From the NCBI GenBank assembly GCA_049515655.1, contig JBEKTW010000036.1, positions 1 through 22,606 of the forward strand: a DNA stretch of 22,606 bases. The letters are read 5' to 3'. Each line of letters opens with the position of its first letter. Position 1 is the first letter of the stretch. Both the position numbers and the translations under genes were made by a program. Shown here piece after piece: positions 1 through 6,874 of this stretch. The stretch comes from JBEKTW01 sp049515655. GTDB taxonomy: Bacteria; Bacteroidota; Ignavibacteria; UBA10030; SZUA-254. The notes below the pieces were generated by a model. That model did not search any database. It was given only the letters and a program-made list of their open reading frames with translations, and was not told the DNA's origin.

Positions 1-394
<394 letters not shown>

Positions 395-610
395 TAATTT
401 CTGTTGATTCACGGAGCTCACTCGCTCTACGATTCTTCCAACTTGAAGGTCGTGGACCTTTGAAGGGTTACGCATCAATCGGTTTGAATATCGTTAGGTT
501 TGAAGTAGATGAGAATGTATGTAGTTGGGTGGTTGATTAGTTGAGTAGTTGAAAAACTCGCTATCTCATAATCTCAACATCTTACTATCTCAACGACTCT
601 TCTAAGTTTT
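395..610 (+). other. 23S-5S spacer with biased low-complexity stretch
   Basis: The spacer holds no gene. From about 520 it becomes G/T-rich (repeated gttga/ttag words, e.g. gttgag at 540-545), then turns C/T-rich with repeated atctcaac words (ctcaac at 573-578 and 589-594). The two halves can pair as an imperfect hairpin, possibly an rRNA processing stem. The same style of strand-biased sequence reappears in the intergenic region near 14950-15300. Confidence 0.5.
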
Positions 611-727
<117 letters not shown>

Positions 728-737
728 AGTTTTCGAG

Positions 738-773
738 AAGCCTCGCTTGGATCTCAAGCGAGGCTTTTTTTAT
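738..773 (+). terminator. rRNA operon intrinsic terminator
   Basis: A perfect 12-bp stem (aagcctcgcttg at 738-749 with its complement at 755-766) with a 5-nt loop is followed by a T-run, 10 nt after the 5S end. It is a textbook rho-independent terminator closing the rRNA operon. Confidence 0.93.
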
Positions 774-781
774 TTCCCACT

Positions 782-990
782 TTGGCGGACAAAGGTGGAG
801 TACTCTGCTGGAGAGGGTCCCGCCAACAGAAGGTGGGATAAAATCCGGTCGTTGCCAGTCCCAATTCAACTGAACTTAGCTTCTTTTGCTAAGTTCAATG
901 TTGAATTGAGGATCCCGCCGAAGGCGGAGAATTATTCGAAAAGCCTCGTTGCGAAGCAATCCCTTTCGGGATTTGAATCTCAAGCGAGGC
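782..990 (+). repeat. Degenerate second copy of 5S 3' end plus terminator, with hairpin inserts
   Basis: This stretch reads like an eroded copy of 5S 3' half plus terminator. A gtact...ctggaga.ggt block at 799-818 matches 5S loop E, ggtcgttgccag at 847-858 matches the 5S 3' end, and aagcctcg (949-956) with caagcgaggctt (981-992) matches the two terminator arms. Extra hairpins sit inside it: caattcaac (862-870) pairs with 900-908 around an inner aacttagc/gctaagtt stem; a gccgaaggc motif lies near 918-926; ttgc-gaa-gcaa and aatccc-tttc-gggatt interrupt the terminator loop. The copy relationship is seen by eye; the order of events is inference. Confidence 0.6.
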
Positions 991-1045
991 TTCTATATTT
1001 TGTCCCGCAACTTGATTCTATCGACAAACTTCCTTAAGTTGAATC

Positions 1046-1366
1046 ATGCGTCTCGAGCATTACTCAACGAAAAGGCTACAAAGCGAAATCATTGCTGTCC
1101 TTCGTCGCCATCTCGACCTGCGGCAGCACAGAGTCTTCTTTTTCGGTTCCCGTGTTGCCGGCAGAAGTAACGAACGATCAGACATCGATGTTGGCATTGA
1201 AGGACCAAACGCCGTGCCTTCGCATGTCATGAATCGGATCCGCCAGGATGTGGAAGATTTAGGTACTATGTACACCATCGAGATTGTCGACTTTCAACGA
1301 GTTTCACCCGAGTTCCGGGCGGTGGCTCTTCAACACGTTGAGCCCTTGCCGGTGGCGTCTTCATGA
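1046..1366 (+). CDS. mntA: MntA-type minimal nucleotidyltransferase antitoxin
   Basis: This 106-residue protein is a minimal MNT-fold nucleotidyltransferase. The GSx10DxD signature is complete (G34-S35, then D46 and D48), so the active site looks intact. In characterised HEPN/MNT (type VII) systems, MntA neutralises HepT by AMPylating a tyrosine of the toxin, acting in the cytoplasm. The next gene overlaps it by 4 bp (ATGA), implying translational coupling, and has the matching HEPN motif. A possible promoter with suboptimal spacing (TTGAAT at 973-978, TATATT at 994-999) lies upstream inside the repeat copy. The ATG at 1046 is the first that preserves the N-terminal helix; its ribosome site is weak. 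The family is secure; the antitoxin role follows from the pairing. Confidence 0.88.
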   Translation: MRLEHYSTKRLQSEIIAVLRRHLDLRQHRVFFFGSRVAGRSNERSDIDVGIEGPNAVPSHVMNRIRQDVEDLGTMYTIEIVDFQRVSPEFRAVALQHVEPLPVASS

Positions 1367-1740
1367 CGAAACTTGAAGCATCGGTAAGCCAGTTTCGGTC
1401 AGCAGTACGGAGGCTCGAGGAAGCACTCGCGCTGCCGAAGAGCGAGATCGTTCGCGATTCCGCCATTCTGCGCTTTGAGATTGCCCTCGATCTTGCTTGG
1501 AAAGTTCTCAAGAACTATCTTGAGGCCGTCCATGGTGTGGTATGCCTTTCACCCAAAGGATGTTTCCGCGATGCCTTCAGACTGGGTATACTCGAGTACG
1601 AAGACAGATGGCTCACACTCATCGATCTCAGAAACCAAACCGCCCACACGTATAACGAGCAGTTAGCCGAAGAAATCTATAGGGAGCTTGTGTCGGCACC
1701 CGACCTGTTTCAAGCACTGCTTCAAAAGGTGGCAATGTGA
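1363..1740 (+). CDS. hepT: HepT-type HEPN toxin (HI0074 family)
   Basis: This 125-residue, all-helical protein belongs to the HI0074/HEPN family, older name nucleotidyltransferase substrate-binding protein. It carries the toxin signature Rx4HxY (R90-NQTA-H95-T-Y97); R and H form the RNase site, and the tyrosine is the residue AMPylated by MntA in studied systems. The length is normal and no residue is missing, so the toxin should be functional. Its start codon overlaps the mntA stop. It is probably a cytoplasmic RNase whose activity is restrained by its partner. Cleavage target and role (addiction, phage defence) cannot be read from sequence. Confidence 0.88.
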   Translation: MTKLEASVSQFRSAVRRLEEALALPKSEIVRDSAILRFEIALDLAWKVLKNYLEAVHGVVCLSPKGCFRDAFRLGILEYEDRWLTLIDLRNQTAHTYNEQLAEEIYRELVSAPDLFQALLQKVAM

Positions 1741-1763
1741 TCAAGTCGGTCCCGACAATGCCG

Positions 1764-1890
1764 GGGCCGATGCCTGTCCGCTTTGCGGAACTTCGGCAGG
1801 TAGGAGTAAGTCGTTGGCAGTCCCATTCTGACCAAACTTAACGATCCCACGAAGTGGGAGAAGCCAAGTTTGCTTTGTCGGAATGCGGTG
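1764..1890 (+). repeat. 5S-like repeat with replaced central hairpin
   Basis: The left end gggccgatg (1764-1772) matches 5S 675-683, and gtcgttggcag (1810-1820) matches the 5S 3' end with one change. Between them the 5S stem is replaced by a different hairpin (gcctgtccgctttgcggaacttcggcagg region). Beyond the 5S-like end it continues tcccattc...aactta and a cccacgaagtggg hairpin (about 1846-1859), in the same order as tcccaattc...aactta and cccgccgaaggcgg at 859-926. The shared order supports one repeat family. It fills the gap between hepT and the next gene. Confidence 0.5.
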
Positions 1891-1905
1891 TGCTACAGCC
1901 AATGG

Positions 1906-2664
1906 TCAGGCATGGCCCGCAACTCCGCAACCCCTGCCGAGCACAAGAAAAAAGAGCATCGTGACCAGCGCTGCGAAGAGTAGCCAGCCGTTGCTATGGG
2001 CAACGAGGCTTGGCGAGGGCGAGGCGTGAGCTTGCTTTGACCTGCGATAGGCGAGGAACAGCAAACCAACGGACGCTCCAAGGCTCGAGCGCGCCGCCTC
2101 TCGTACGGCCAGTAGCACTGGGCCGGCAAAGAATAGCGCCGCAACGCAGGACACCACTCCTGCGACGAGATAGGGCCAAACCAAAGGCGCACCGGGTGGC
2201 ATATGTGTGGCAACGGCTCGGGCAGAGCGAACGTAGATGCCAACACCAAACACACCCATCAGCAGACGCCATAACCAACGGGGTTCGAGTGAGAGGTCAC
2301 GTAGCACGAACGCCCAGTCCCCCGTGTCGGTGACGGCAGAGAAGATGAAGTACGCAGCACCCCAGAAAAGGTTGAATGCCATAGCCAAGACGAAGAATAG
2401 CCGTGACTGGGATGCCTGTGGCCGATTGCGCGCGAGTGACCAGCAAGCAGCACCCACGATGAGGTTCATCACCGGGCCCGCGGCGTCCGTAAGTGGCCCT
2501 CCTTTCGTACACCGGAAGTAGACGGAGGTCAGCAGAGTGACACGGCCTCCGACCGCGAGACACATACCGCCGTGGCCGATGACTTCATGCGCAACACATG
2601 CCATGATGAAGGCAACGGCTGCGATTGCACTAAAGGTGCTGTAGCTGCGGGTTGGGAGTTTCAT
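1906..2664 (-). CDS. M50-like polytopic membrane protein (putative site-2-type protease)
   Basis: This 252-residue protein has about six hydrophobic segments. The first carries HEVIGHGG (H26, E27, H31), and a DAAGPVMN block (D60-N67) follows in the next segment. That layout, a zinc motif in the first membrane helix plus an AGPxxN loop, recalls M50 site-2 proteases. The spacing, however, is HExxxH rather than HExxH, so catalysis is uncertain. A GDW motif (115-117) lies in a loop. The gene begins 41 bp after the MEMO-family gene on the same strand and may be co-transcribed. It looks more GC-rich than its neighbours, which could mean transfer. The ATG at 2664 has only a weak ribosome site. Membrane location is secure; protease activity is inference. 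Confidence 0.6.
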   Translation of the reverse strand: MKLPTRSYSTFSAIAAVAFIMACVAHEVIGHGGMCLAVGGRVTLLTSVYFRCTKGGPLTDAAGPVMNLIVGAACWSLARNRPQASQSRLFFVLAMAFNLFWGAAYFIFSAVTDTGDWAFVLRDLSLEPRWLWRLLMGVFGVGIYVRSARAVATHMPPGAPLVWPYLVAGVVSCVAALFFAGPVLLAVREAARSSLGASVGLLFLAYRRSKQAHASPSPSLVAHSNGWLLFAALVTMLFFLVLGRGCGVAGHA

Positions 2665-2705
2665 GCAGTGCCTAATGAGAGTTCAGCTTGTTGCGTCCAG
2701 GACCA

Positions 2706-3740
2706 TCATTCCTCTAACGAAAATCCCATCGCGAGATATCCAACCCAATGCTTGAGAGAAAATGGCGCGGTGGTCCCCATTCCCGTTTGCCTTAGCGGAA
2801 GGACGCCTTCCGAATACGAATCCGAATAACGGAGTATCGTTCCCGTTATCTTTTTCCCGAACGCTTTGCGCATCGTCTTCTCCGCAGTCAAAAGTCCAAA
2901 TGGAACAGAGAACTTTCCGCACCACACGAGATTCTTCATTACTTCCGTGAAGTGCTGAATTTTCTCCGCTTCAACCACTCCGGAAAGATATTTCTCTGCG
3001 ATTTGCCGGTCCTGTTCAATCCCTTTCGCATGAGCCGCAGAATCATCGCCAAACGGCACATTGTTGAAATCCCTGCCGTAATGATTTGCATCGGATGAGC
3101 AGAGGAAGAAAATATCGCGGCCGGGGACAAGCTGGTTCTCCTTTATATATTCAGAAAGGATGGTGCTCAGCTTTTCAGACACCTCTTCCATCCGCTCAAA
3201 CGGCATCTGTGTCACCATCACGGGCGTTATTTTTACATCCGGATTGAAGTATTGAAGCCACGGCACCATTGCTTCAATCGAATGCTCCAACACTTGCGCC
3301 TTATTGTCCACACGGCAGTATTGTGTGTCAAGCTTGCTTTTGACAAACTCTCTCAGCGGCGAGATCGAAACCTCTCTTCCGCATCCTCGCCAGGACGTAT
3401 ACTCATCAAGAATGAGAATGCCCTGGGGGTTGCCGATTTCCTTCCTCACCGTTCCATGCGTTACACCGAAGATGACCACTTCTTTCGGCTTGATCGACCG
3501 AAAGAGAGGAAAATAGACTTGCCCGGCATACAGAAAGTCATCATGGGGAGAAATGCCGGCCACAAAAGCCTGCCGGGCAACAGGTTCTTGCTCATTTGTC
3601 GTCACATAATCAACAAGACGCTTCATCTGGTCGGCATCCCAGCAAAAGCCGACGCTATCCCGCACAGGGCGAAGTTCCTGAGAAGCCGAGGACGACATTG
3701 AAAACCAAGCCGCTAAAACAACCGTTAGAGTTTTCATCAT
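2706..3740 (-). CDS. Exported MEMO1-family (AmmeMemoRadiSam protein B-like) protein
   Basis: This 344-residue protein belongs to the MEMO family. The conserved blocks are present: GISPHDD (H66), FGVTHG (H95), EHSIEAMVPWLQ (about 152-163), SSDANHYG (D217, H220) and WCGKFSVPFG (C274). H66, H95 and C274 correspond to the copper/iron ligands of human MEMO1. Unlike the usual cytoplasmic homologues it starts with a basic/hydrophobic signal peptide (MMKTLTVVLAAWFSMSSSAS), so export to the periplasm is inferred. The AMMECR1 and radical SAM partners of the AmmeMemoRadiSam set are absent nearby. The reading frame extends to a TTG at 3755, but AAAGG seven bases before the ATG at 3740 favours that start. 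A sigma-70-like promoter lies about 100 bp upstream. Substrate unknown. Confidence 0.82.
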   Translation of the reverse strand: MMKTLTVVLAAWFSMSSSASQELRPVRDSVGFCWDADQMKRLVDYVTTNEQEPVARQAFVAGISPHDDFLYAGQVYFPLFRSIKPKEVVIFGVTHGTVRKEIGNPQGILILDEYTSWRGCGREVSISPLREFVKSKLDTQYCRVDNKAQVLEHSIEAMVPWLQYFNPDVKITPVMVTQMPFERMEEVSEKLSTILSEYIKENQLVPGRDIFFLCSSDANHYGRDFNNVPFGDDSAAHAKGIEQDRQIAEKYLSGVVEAEKIQHFTEVMKNLVWCGKFSVPFGLLTAEKTMRKAFGKKITGTILRYSDSYSEGVLPLRQTGMGTTAPFSLKHWVGYLAMGFSLEE

Positions 3741-3838
3741 ACGAACACCTTTCAATGTTGAGCGCTTACAAAAAGTTCCTGAAGCCGCGTGCGCGCCCGT
3801 TCAACTAAATCTTTGATTCAAGTTTGAAAAGTCACTTG

Positions 3839-3867
3839 ATAATAAAAATAGGCTTAACTAAAAGCAA
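3839..3867 (-). promoter_or_regulatory. Candidate sigma-70-type promoter of the MEMO-family gene
   Basis: On the minus strand TTGCTT (3867-3862), a 17-nt spacer and TATTAT (3844-3839) form a good -35/-10 pair. Transcription would begin near 3832, giving a leader of roughly 90 nt before the ATG at 3740. Confidence 0.45.
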
Positions 3868-3964
3868 ATACCCCATTCCTATTCCGAACTGACTTGCCTG
3901 GCGCAGGACGGGACAGTTTCAGTCCCAACAAAGTCGGAACCAAAGCTCTTCCACCGCAGTCCGC

Positions 3965-4028
3965 TTTTGGCGGACGGAAGTGAGTACTGAACTGGAGACG
4001 GTCCTGCCGAAGGCGAAGAAGTTTTCCC
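3965..4028 (+). repeat. 5S-like dispersed repeat
   Basis: tttggcggac, then gagtactgaactggagacggtc, a gccgaaggc loop and gaagttttcc run in the same order as at 782-835 and resemble the 3' half of the 5S gene with its flank (gtactatactggagacggt, then gaagttttcg). The central 5S stem is replaced by the gccgaaggc hairpin. It lies in the roughly 400-bp gene-free stretch 3756-4186, which otherwise holds the promoter above and the paired palindromes below. Confidence 0.5.
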
Positions 4029-4030
4029 AA

Positions 4031-4137
4031 ATCCCATTCCGATGTACGTCGGGATGAGGTTTCTTTTTGCCCCAGTAGGACAGATTTCCCAATCTGTCCG
4101 CATTGGCAAATTGGTGGGACAGATTTCTCGTCCCGTC
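4031..4137 (+). repeat. Composite palindromic repeat, copy 1
   Basis: The unit has three parts: a hairpin (atcccattccgatg with cgggatgaggt, followed by tttcttttt), a 22-bp palindrome with arms ggacagatt/aatctgtcc (4078-4099), and after an 18-nt spacer a second, damaged ggacagattt half (4117-4126). The same modules recur in the same order and spacing at 8031-8131, and a fragment of the first hairpin (gatgt-gtcgggatg) is near 6531-6555. Translations of it (GQISQSV-type) are spurious. Confidence 0.65.
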
Positions 4138-4186
4138 AGCTTGTCCGACGGACACCTTCGGGGAGCAACCCGGTATGCAGCCGTTG

Positions 4187-4804
4187 CTAATTTATTTTTT
4201 CTTTCAAGATTGTGTCAAATGTGGAGCGTAACTCTGAAAGACGGGCTTTCTTCATACCGGGGGAATCTGTAATCGGTCGAAAATCAATTGAACCGATAAA
4301 TGTTTCCACATCGTATTCCCCGAGTATCTGATCAAGAAATAGAAAACCTATGCTTCCATGGATATTTTTGTCAAACATTCGCTCATTCCCCAGGAACAAT
4401 ATTAAGTTCACTTTTTCCCCTTCTTGCTCGATGGAGAACCAAACATTTTCGGGCGAAACAGAAACGTTCTCAATTGTTATTGTGCTGATCTCTTCGCGTC
4501 TTGGTCGAAATTTTGTAATCTTCCATTTGGGGAGTGCCGGTGCGGTATTAGCCAGGGAAATAACTGCCGGGAACACATTTTTAACGCCACCTGCGCTAAT
4601 GACAAATTCTCGTTGGTTGTTAATTTCTGGTCCAAATTCAAAGGTGAGGTCGCGATGAACCTTGTGCAGCTCATGAAGAAGGTCATTGAATATTGCTTCT
4701 TGATTTCTTTCAAAGGAATATAGAGCATCCTGGTTTTTCGTGAACCATGCCCAGAACCTGTCTTCTGGAGATTTAGTCTGACCGGATTGAGAAGGACCCA
4801 TCAT
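4187..4804 (-). CDS. Conserved-looking protein of unknown function
   Basis: I do not assign a function to this 205-residue protein. It has no signal peptide or membrane segment. It begins with a polar region, then an aromatic-rich helix (PEDRFWAWFTKNQDALYSFE), a block with FEFGPE and REFVISAGG, a WKITKFRPRRE stretch, and a charged C-terminal helix. This looks like a compact soluble alpha/beta protein. The frame extends to a GTG at 4816, but AGGAG lies immediately before that GTG, too close to serve it, so the ATG at 4804 (or 4801) is preferred. It follows a small membrane protein gene on the same strand with about 60 bp between. It lies in an accessory stretch with attC-like sites, so it may be a transferred gene. 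Confidence 0.7.
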   Translation of the reverse strand: MMGPSQSGQTKSPEDRFWAWFTKNQDALYSFERNQEAIFNDLLHELHKVHRDLTFEFGPEINNQREFVISAGGVKNVFPAVISLANTAPALPKWKITKFRPRREEISTITIENVSVSPENVWFSIEQEGEKVNLILFLGNERMFDKNIHGSIGFLFLDQILGEYDVETFIGSIDFRPITDSPGMKKARLSELRSTFDTILKEKIN

Positions 4805-4865
4805 TGCTGCTGTCACTCCTATGATTGTAAGATCGTCATTAGATAGCTAACCTGTAGAAATGCAC

Positions 4866-5084
4866 TCATTGATCATGTTTTGCCTTTGCCTCTTCACCCT
4901 TCTGCCTTTTCCGTTCTACAATAATGCCGATACTTACCCCAATACCAAGCGTGCTGCCTACCAAACCAACAGCATCGACAATACGAGGAGGCTTACCAAC
5001 CGTATCTGCTGCGGAAGCTATCGCTATGAGAACAAAAAGCACAATTTGAACAAACTCCCGATGTGTAGATAGAAATTTACGCAT
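4866..5084 (-). CDS. Small two-helix membrane protein
   Basis: This 72-residue protein has two hydrophobic segments, about residues 11-26 (FVQIVLFVLIAIASAA) and 36-56 (IVDAVGLVGSTLGIGVSIGI), followed by a very charged tail (ERKRQKGEEAKAKHD). A strong AAGGAG sits four bases before the ATG at 5084, which makes a real gene likely despite the size. The attC-like element ends about 20 bp upstream, the position expected of a cassette gene. The function is unknown; a small membrane partner or immunity-like protein is possible but unproven. Confidence 0.65.
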   Translation of the reverse strand: MRKFLSTHREFVQIVLFVLIAIASAADTVGKPPRIVDAVGLVGSTLGIGVSIGIIVERKRQKGEEAKAKHDQ

Positions 5085-5104
5085 AATCTCCTTATGTGAT
5101 AGTT

Positions 5105-5200
5105 GCCTGACGAACCGGAGCTCCCGCCTTCGTCGAAAGAACGACTTCGGTGGGTAGACCCGCCTTCGTCATAGGACTCTTTAGGAGCGCCTGGTTAAGC
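5105..5200 (-). repeat. attC-like imperfect palindrome, copy A
   Basis: On the minus strand it runs from GCTTAAC (5200-5194) through caggcgctcc to ggagctccggt and GTCAGGC (5111-5105). The ends fit the integron pattern RYYYAAC...GTTRRRY, except that the second box has GTC for GTT. Inner boxes ccggagctcc and caggcgctcc (the latter read on the minus strand) agree at 8 of 10 positions, so the arms can pair; the middle holds cccgccttcg hairpins. The VOC stop codon TAA lies inside the first box, as is common in cassettes. It is homologous to copy B at both ends. Confidence 0.5.
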
Positions 5201-5635
5201 CGCACGGGGCGAGGCAATCGCCAGCTTGAATCCGTCCGGGTCCTTCAACCGGAATAAGCGCGCCCCCCATGGCATGTCGGCGGGTTCCGAATCGAGTGTG
5301 CCACCGTGCTCTTTGATCCGGTTTGCAATCTTGTCGACATTCTGATCTGTCGTGATCAGGAGCGAGAATCCTTCTCCTTTGACCCGGTTCCATCCCTTGG
5401 CTCCGTCATCTTGATTGATGGAGAGCCGCACGTCCCCGGCTTTCAACGCAACCGCTCGCAGTTTTCCCTCACGTTCAATCTTGCGGTCGATGGCGAATCC
5501 CAGCACATCGTGGTACCATGCAAGGCTCTTGCCGAGATCCTTCACGGTCAGTGAGACCGAGAGCATGCTGGCATGGAAGGACTCAGATTCGGCGTGCTTG
5601 GCGGCGCCGTCAGGGATCGGTGAATTGGTGCTCAT
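5195..5635 (-). CDS. VOC-superfamily (glyoxalase/bleomycin-resistance-like) protein
   Basis: This 146-residue protein is a single vicinal-oxygen-chelate domain. It shows SLTVKDLGKSLAWYHDVLGF near 27-46, the central LSINQDDG strand, and the closing DPDGFKLAIASP that is typical of glyoxalase-fold proteins. Such proteins bind metals or small ligands in a dimer; members detoxify methylglyoxal, bind bleomycin or act on fosfomycin. The substrate cannot be told here. The ATG at 5635 has an AGAGGA ribosome site. The gene is bracketed by two homologous attC-like elements (5105-5200 and 5738-5868), and its stop codon is inside one of them, so it looks like a gene cassette. VOC genes are frequent cassette cargo. 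The family is secure. Confidence 0.88.
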   Translation of the reverse strand: MSTNSPIPDGAAKHAESESFHASMLSVSLTVKDLGKSLAWYHDVLGFAIDRKIEREGKLRAVALKAGDVRLSINQDDGAKGWNRVKGEGFSLLITTDQNVDKIANRIKEHGGTLDSEPADMPWGARLFRLKDPDGFKLAIASPRAA

Positions 5636-5737
5636 AAGATATCCTCTATGATGGTTTGCGAACGTTTTTATTTGTCAACGGACCTGTGCCGATGGTCTGG
5701 CTGCTCAATTCAGGTTCACGACACCTCTTCCAACGCG

Positions 5738-5868
5738 GCCGAACGGACCGGAGCTCCCGCCTTCGTCCGCCACAGGCGGACTTCGGCGGATAGACCCGCC
5801 TATGCTCCGCTTCGGCGCACAAGTCGGCGCCATCACGCCCAAGGCGTGACTTGAGCGCCTGGTTAGGC
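5738..5868 (-). repeat. attC-like imperfect palindrome, copy B
   Basis: On the minus strand GCCTAAC (5868-5862) is followed by caggcgctcaag, a long hairpin-rich centre, ggagctccggtc and GTTCGGC (5744-5738). The termini are near complements, one base short of GTTAGGC. Both ends align with copy A; the centre is 35 bp longer. It lies between the lipoprotein stop and the VOC start. Length (131 bp) is within the range of long attC sites such as the Vibrio cholerae repeats. Confidence 0.5.
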
Positions 5869-5903
5869 CGCCACGCGCTTCGTGCAAATCCTTCCTCAGC
5901 CTT

Positions 5904-6365
5904 TCAGTGGTCAAAGGTCTTGCCTCTGGTGAACTTCCAGGCACCGTCGATGCGCTCGAGCTGACAGTCGACTCCGCCCGTGATTGTGGCTTCGGACCCG
6001 TCATTCTTCACCAATGCCTCCGAGAACCTCGCTGTAAGGTGCATGGCGTTTTCTCCCACAGACTCAGCGTTCACACTATCCCACTTCAGGGTTATTGATC
6101 GGTAGAGGGGGGCTTCCCTTTGTTCACCGGCGATGAGAGAGTCGTACGAAGTGTGGACGCCGTTGAATTCCCACGAGAATTGCGGGGAATTGTGCAAGAA
6201 CGGTGTCCAACCGGTCAATCCGTTGATCCGGATAGAGTCAGCCATGGCATTCAGTATCCGTTGTGCTTCAGCCGTCAGAGGTACGGCATTTGTCTTCGAG
6301 GATTGCTTGGCACAACCGGAAAGGATGAACAAAACAACAAGGAGCGCACAGACGCATGTTTTCAT
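5904..6365 (-). CDS. NTF2-like-fold lipoprotein
   Basis: This 153-residue protein has a lipoprotein signal with lipobox L15-S-G-C18, so it should be lipidated and held in the outer or inner membrane facing the periplasm. The mature part (helices around AQRILNAMADSI, then strands with FSWEFNG, YRSITLKWDSV, LTARFSEAL, and a final DGAWKFTRG) resembles SnoaL/NTF2-like domains, often ligand-binding or enzyme-like. The frame extends to 6416, but the ATG at 6365 starts a proper signal peptide, so it is chosen. A GTTAGGC core lies 24 bp upstream of that ATG, and the attC-like copy B begins 36 bp after the stop, matching a gene-cassette layout. Fold assignment is moderate. Confidence 0.7.
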   Translation of the reverse strand: MKTCVCALLVVLFILSGCAKQSSKTNAVPLTAEAQRILNAMADSIRINGLTGWTPFLHNSPQFSWEFNGVHTSYDSLIAGEQREAPLYRSITLKWDSVNAESVGENAMHLTARFSEALVKNDGSEATITGGVDCQLERIDGAWKFTRGKTFDH

Positions 6366-6388
6366 GTGATACCTCAGAGTTCGTGGCG

Positions 6389-6395
6389 GCCTAAC
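6389..6395 (-). other. Candidate cassette core site (GTTAGGC)
   Basis: GTTAGGC on the minus strand fits GTTRRRY and sits 24 bp before the lipoprotein start. The 14-mer GTTAGGCCGCCACG that begins here (6395-6382) also occurs on the plus strand at 5862-5875, so the lipoprotein gene is enclosed by a 14-bp perfect inverted repeat. No complete attC fold was recognised upstream of it. Confidence 0.4.
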
Positions 6396-6592
6396 ATCGT
6401 TTATATCGATCTGCATAACATCCGAATACCCTCTCTCGTGCCGTGTAAGTAAGATGTATGCGAAACAAGTAAGGATTGCGCTGGGAATTAACGACAGAAT
6501 GTAAAAAACCCTTCGATGAATCGCAAATGCGGTGTATGTCGGGATGTGATTTTTTTGTCCCTGGCCAGGACTAGAATCTTAATCAGACATTT

Positions 6593-6621
6593 TTGTATTA
6601 TTATTGAGAAAATTGTATATT
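6593..6621 (+). promoter_or_regulatory. Candidate promoter of the type IX cargo gene
   Basis: TTGTAT (6593-6598), a 17-nt spacer and TATATT (6616-6621) preceded by TG form a good sigma-70-like promoter. The cargo gene start is 254 bp further on, because the inverted-repeat element 6633-6838 lies between. Without the element the leader would be about 40 nt. Confidence 0.45.
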
Positions 6622-6632
6622 ATTACCAATTC

Positions 6633-6838
6633 ACTGACGTTACGCAAAACAGTGTTGGATCTCCGAAATCCGAAGCACTGAATCCGAAACTCTAAACAAA
6701 TTCGAATCCCTAAATTCAAAACTGTCCTGAGAAATCTGATTTTTCGAGCTTCAAGCATTCGAATTTTGGATTTATTTAGTATTTCGATATTCGAATTTAG
6801 GGTTTTCGGTAACAATCATAGCTCTGCGTAACATCACT
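6633..6838. repeat. MITE-like inverted-repeat element
   Basis: The ends are inverted repeats: actgacgttacgca (6633-6646) against the complement of 6825-6838, 12 of 14 identical with a perfect GTTACGCA core. Inside, the left arm is rich in ccgaaatcc/ctaaa words and the right arm carries the complementary ggattt/tttagg words, so the 206-bp unit can fold on itself. There is no reading frame of note. A related A/T-rich inverted repeat is at 9786-9985. Non-autonomous transposition is inference; no transposase is nearby. The rest of 6420-6630 holds the promoter and a fragment of the composite palindromic repeat. Confidence 0.55.
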
Positions 6839-6874
6839 AATCCACTCACAATTCAATTAACGAAAGGGGAACAA

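Noticed and set aside
5648..5678. TTGACA on the minus strand upstream of the VOC gene as a promoter
   Set aside because: The only -10 candidate is poor, 19 nt away, and would start transcription inside the ribosome site.
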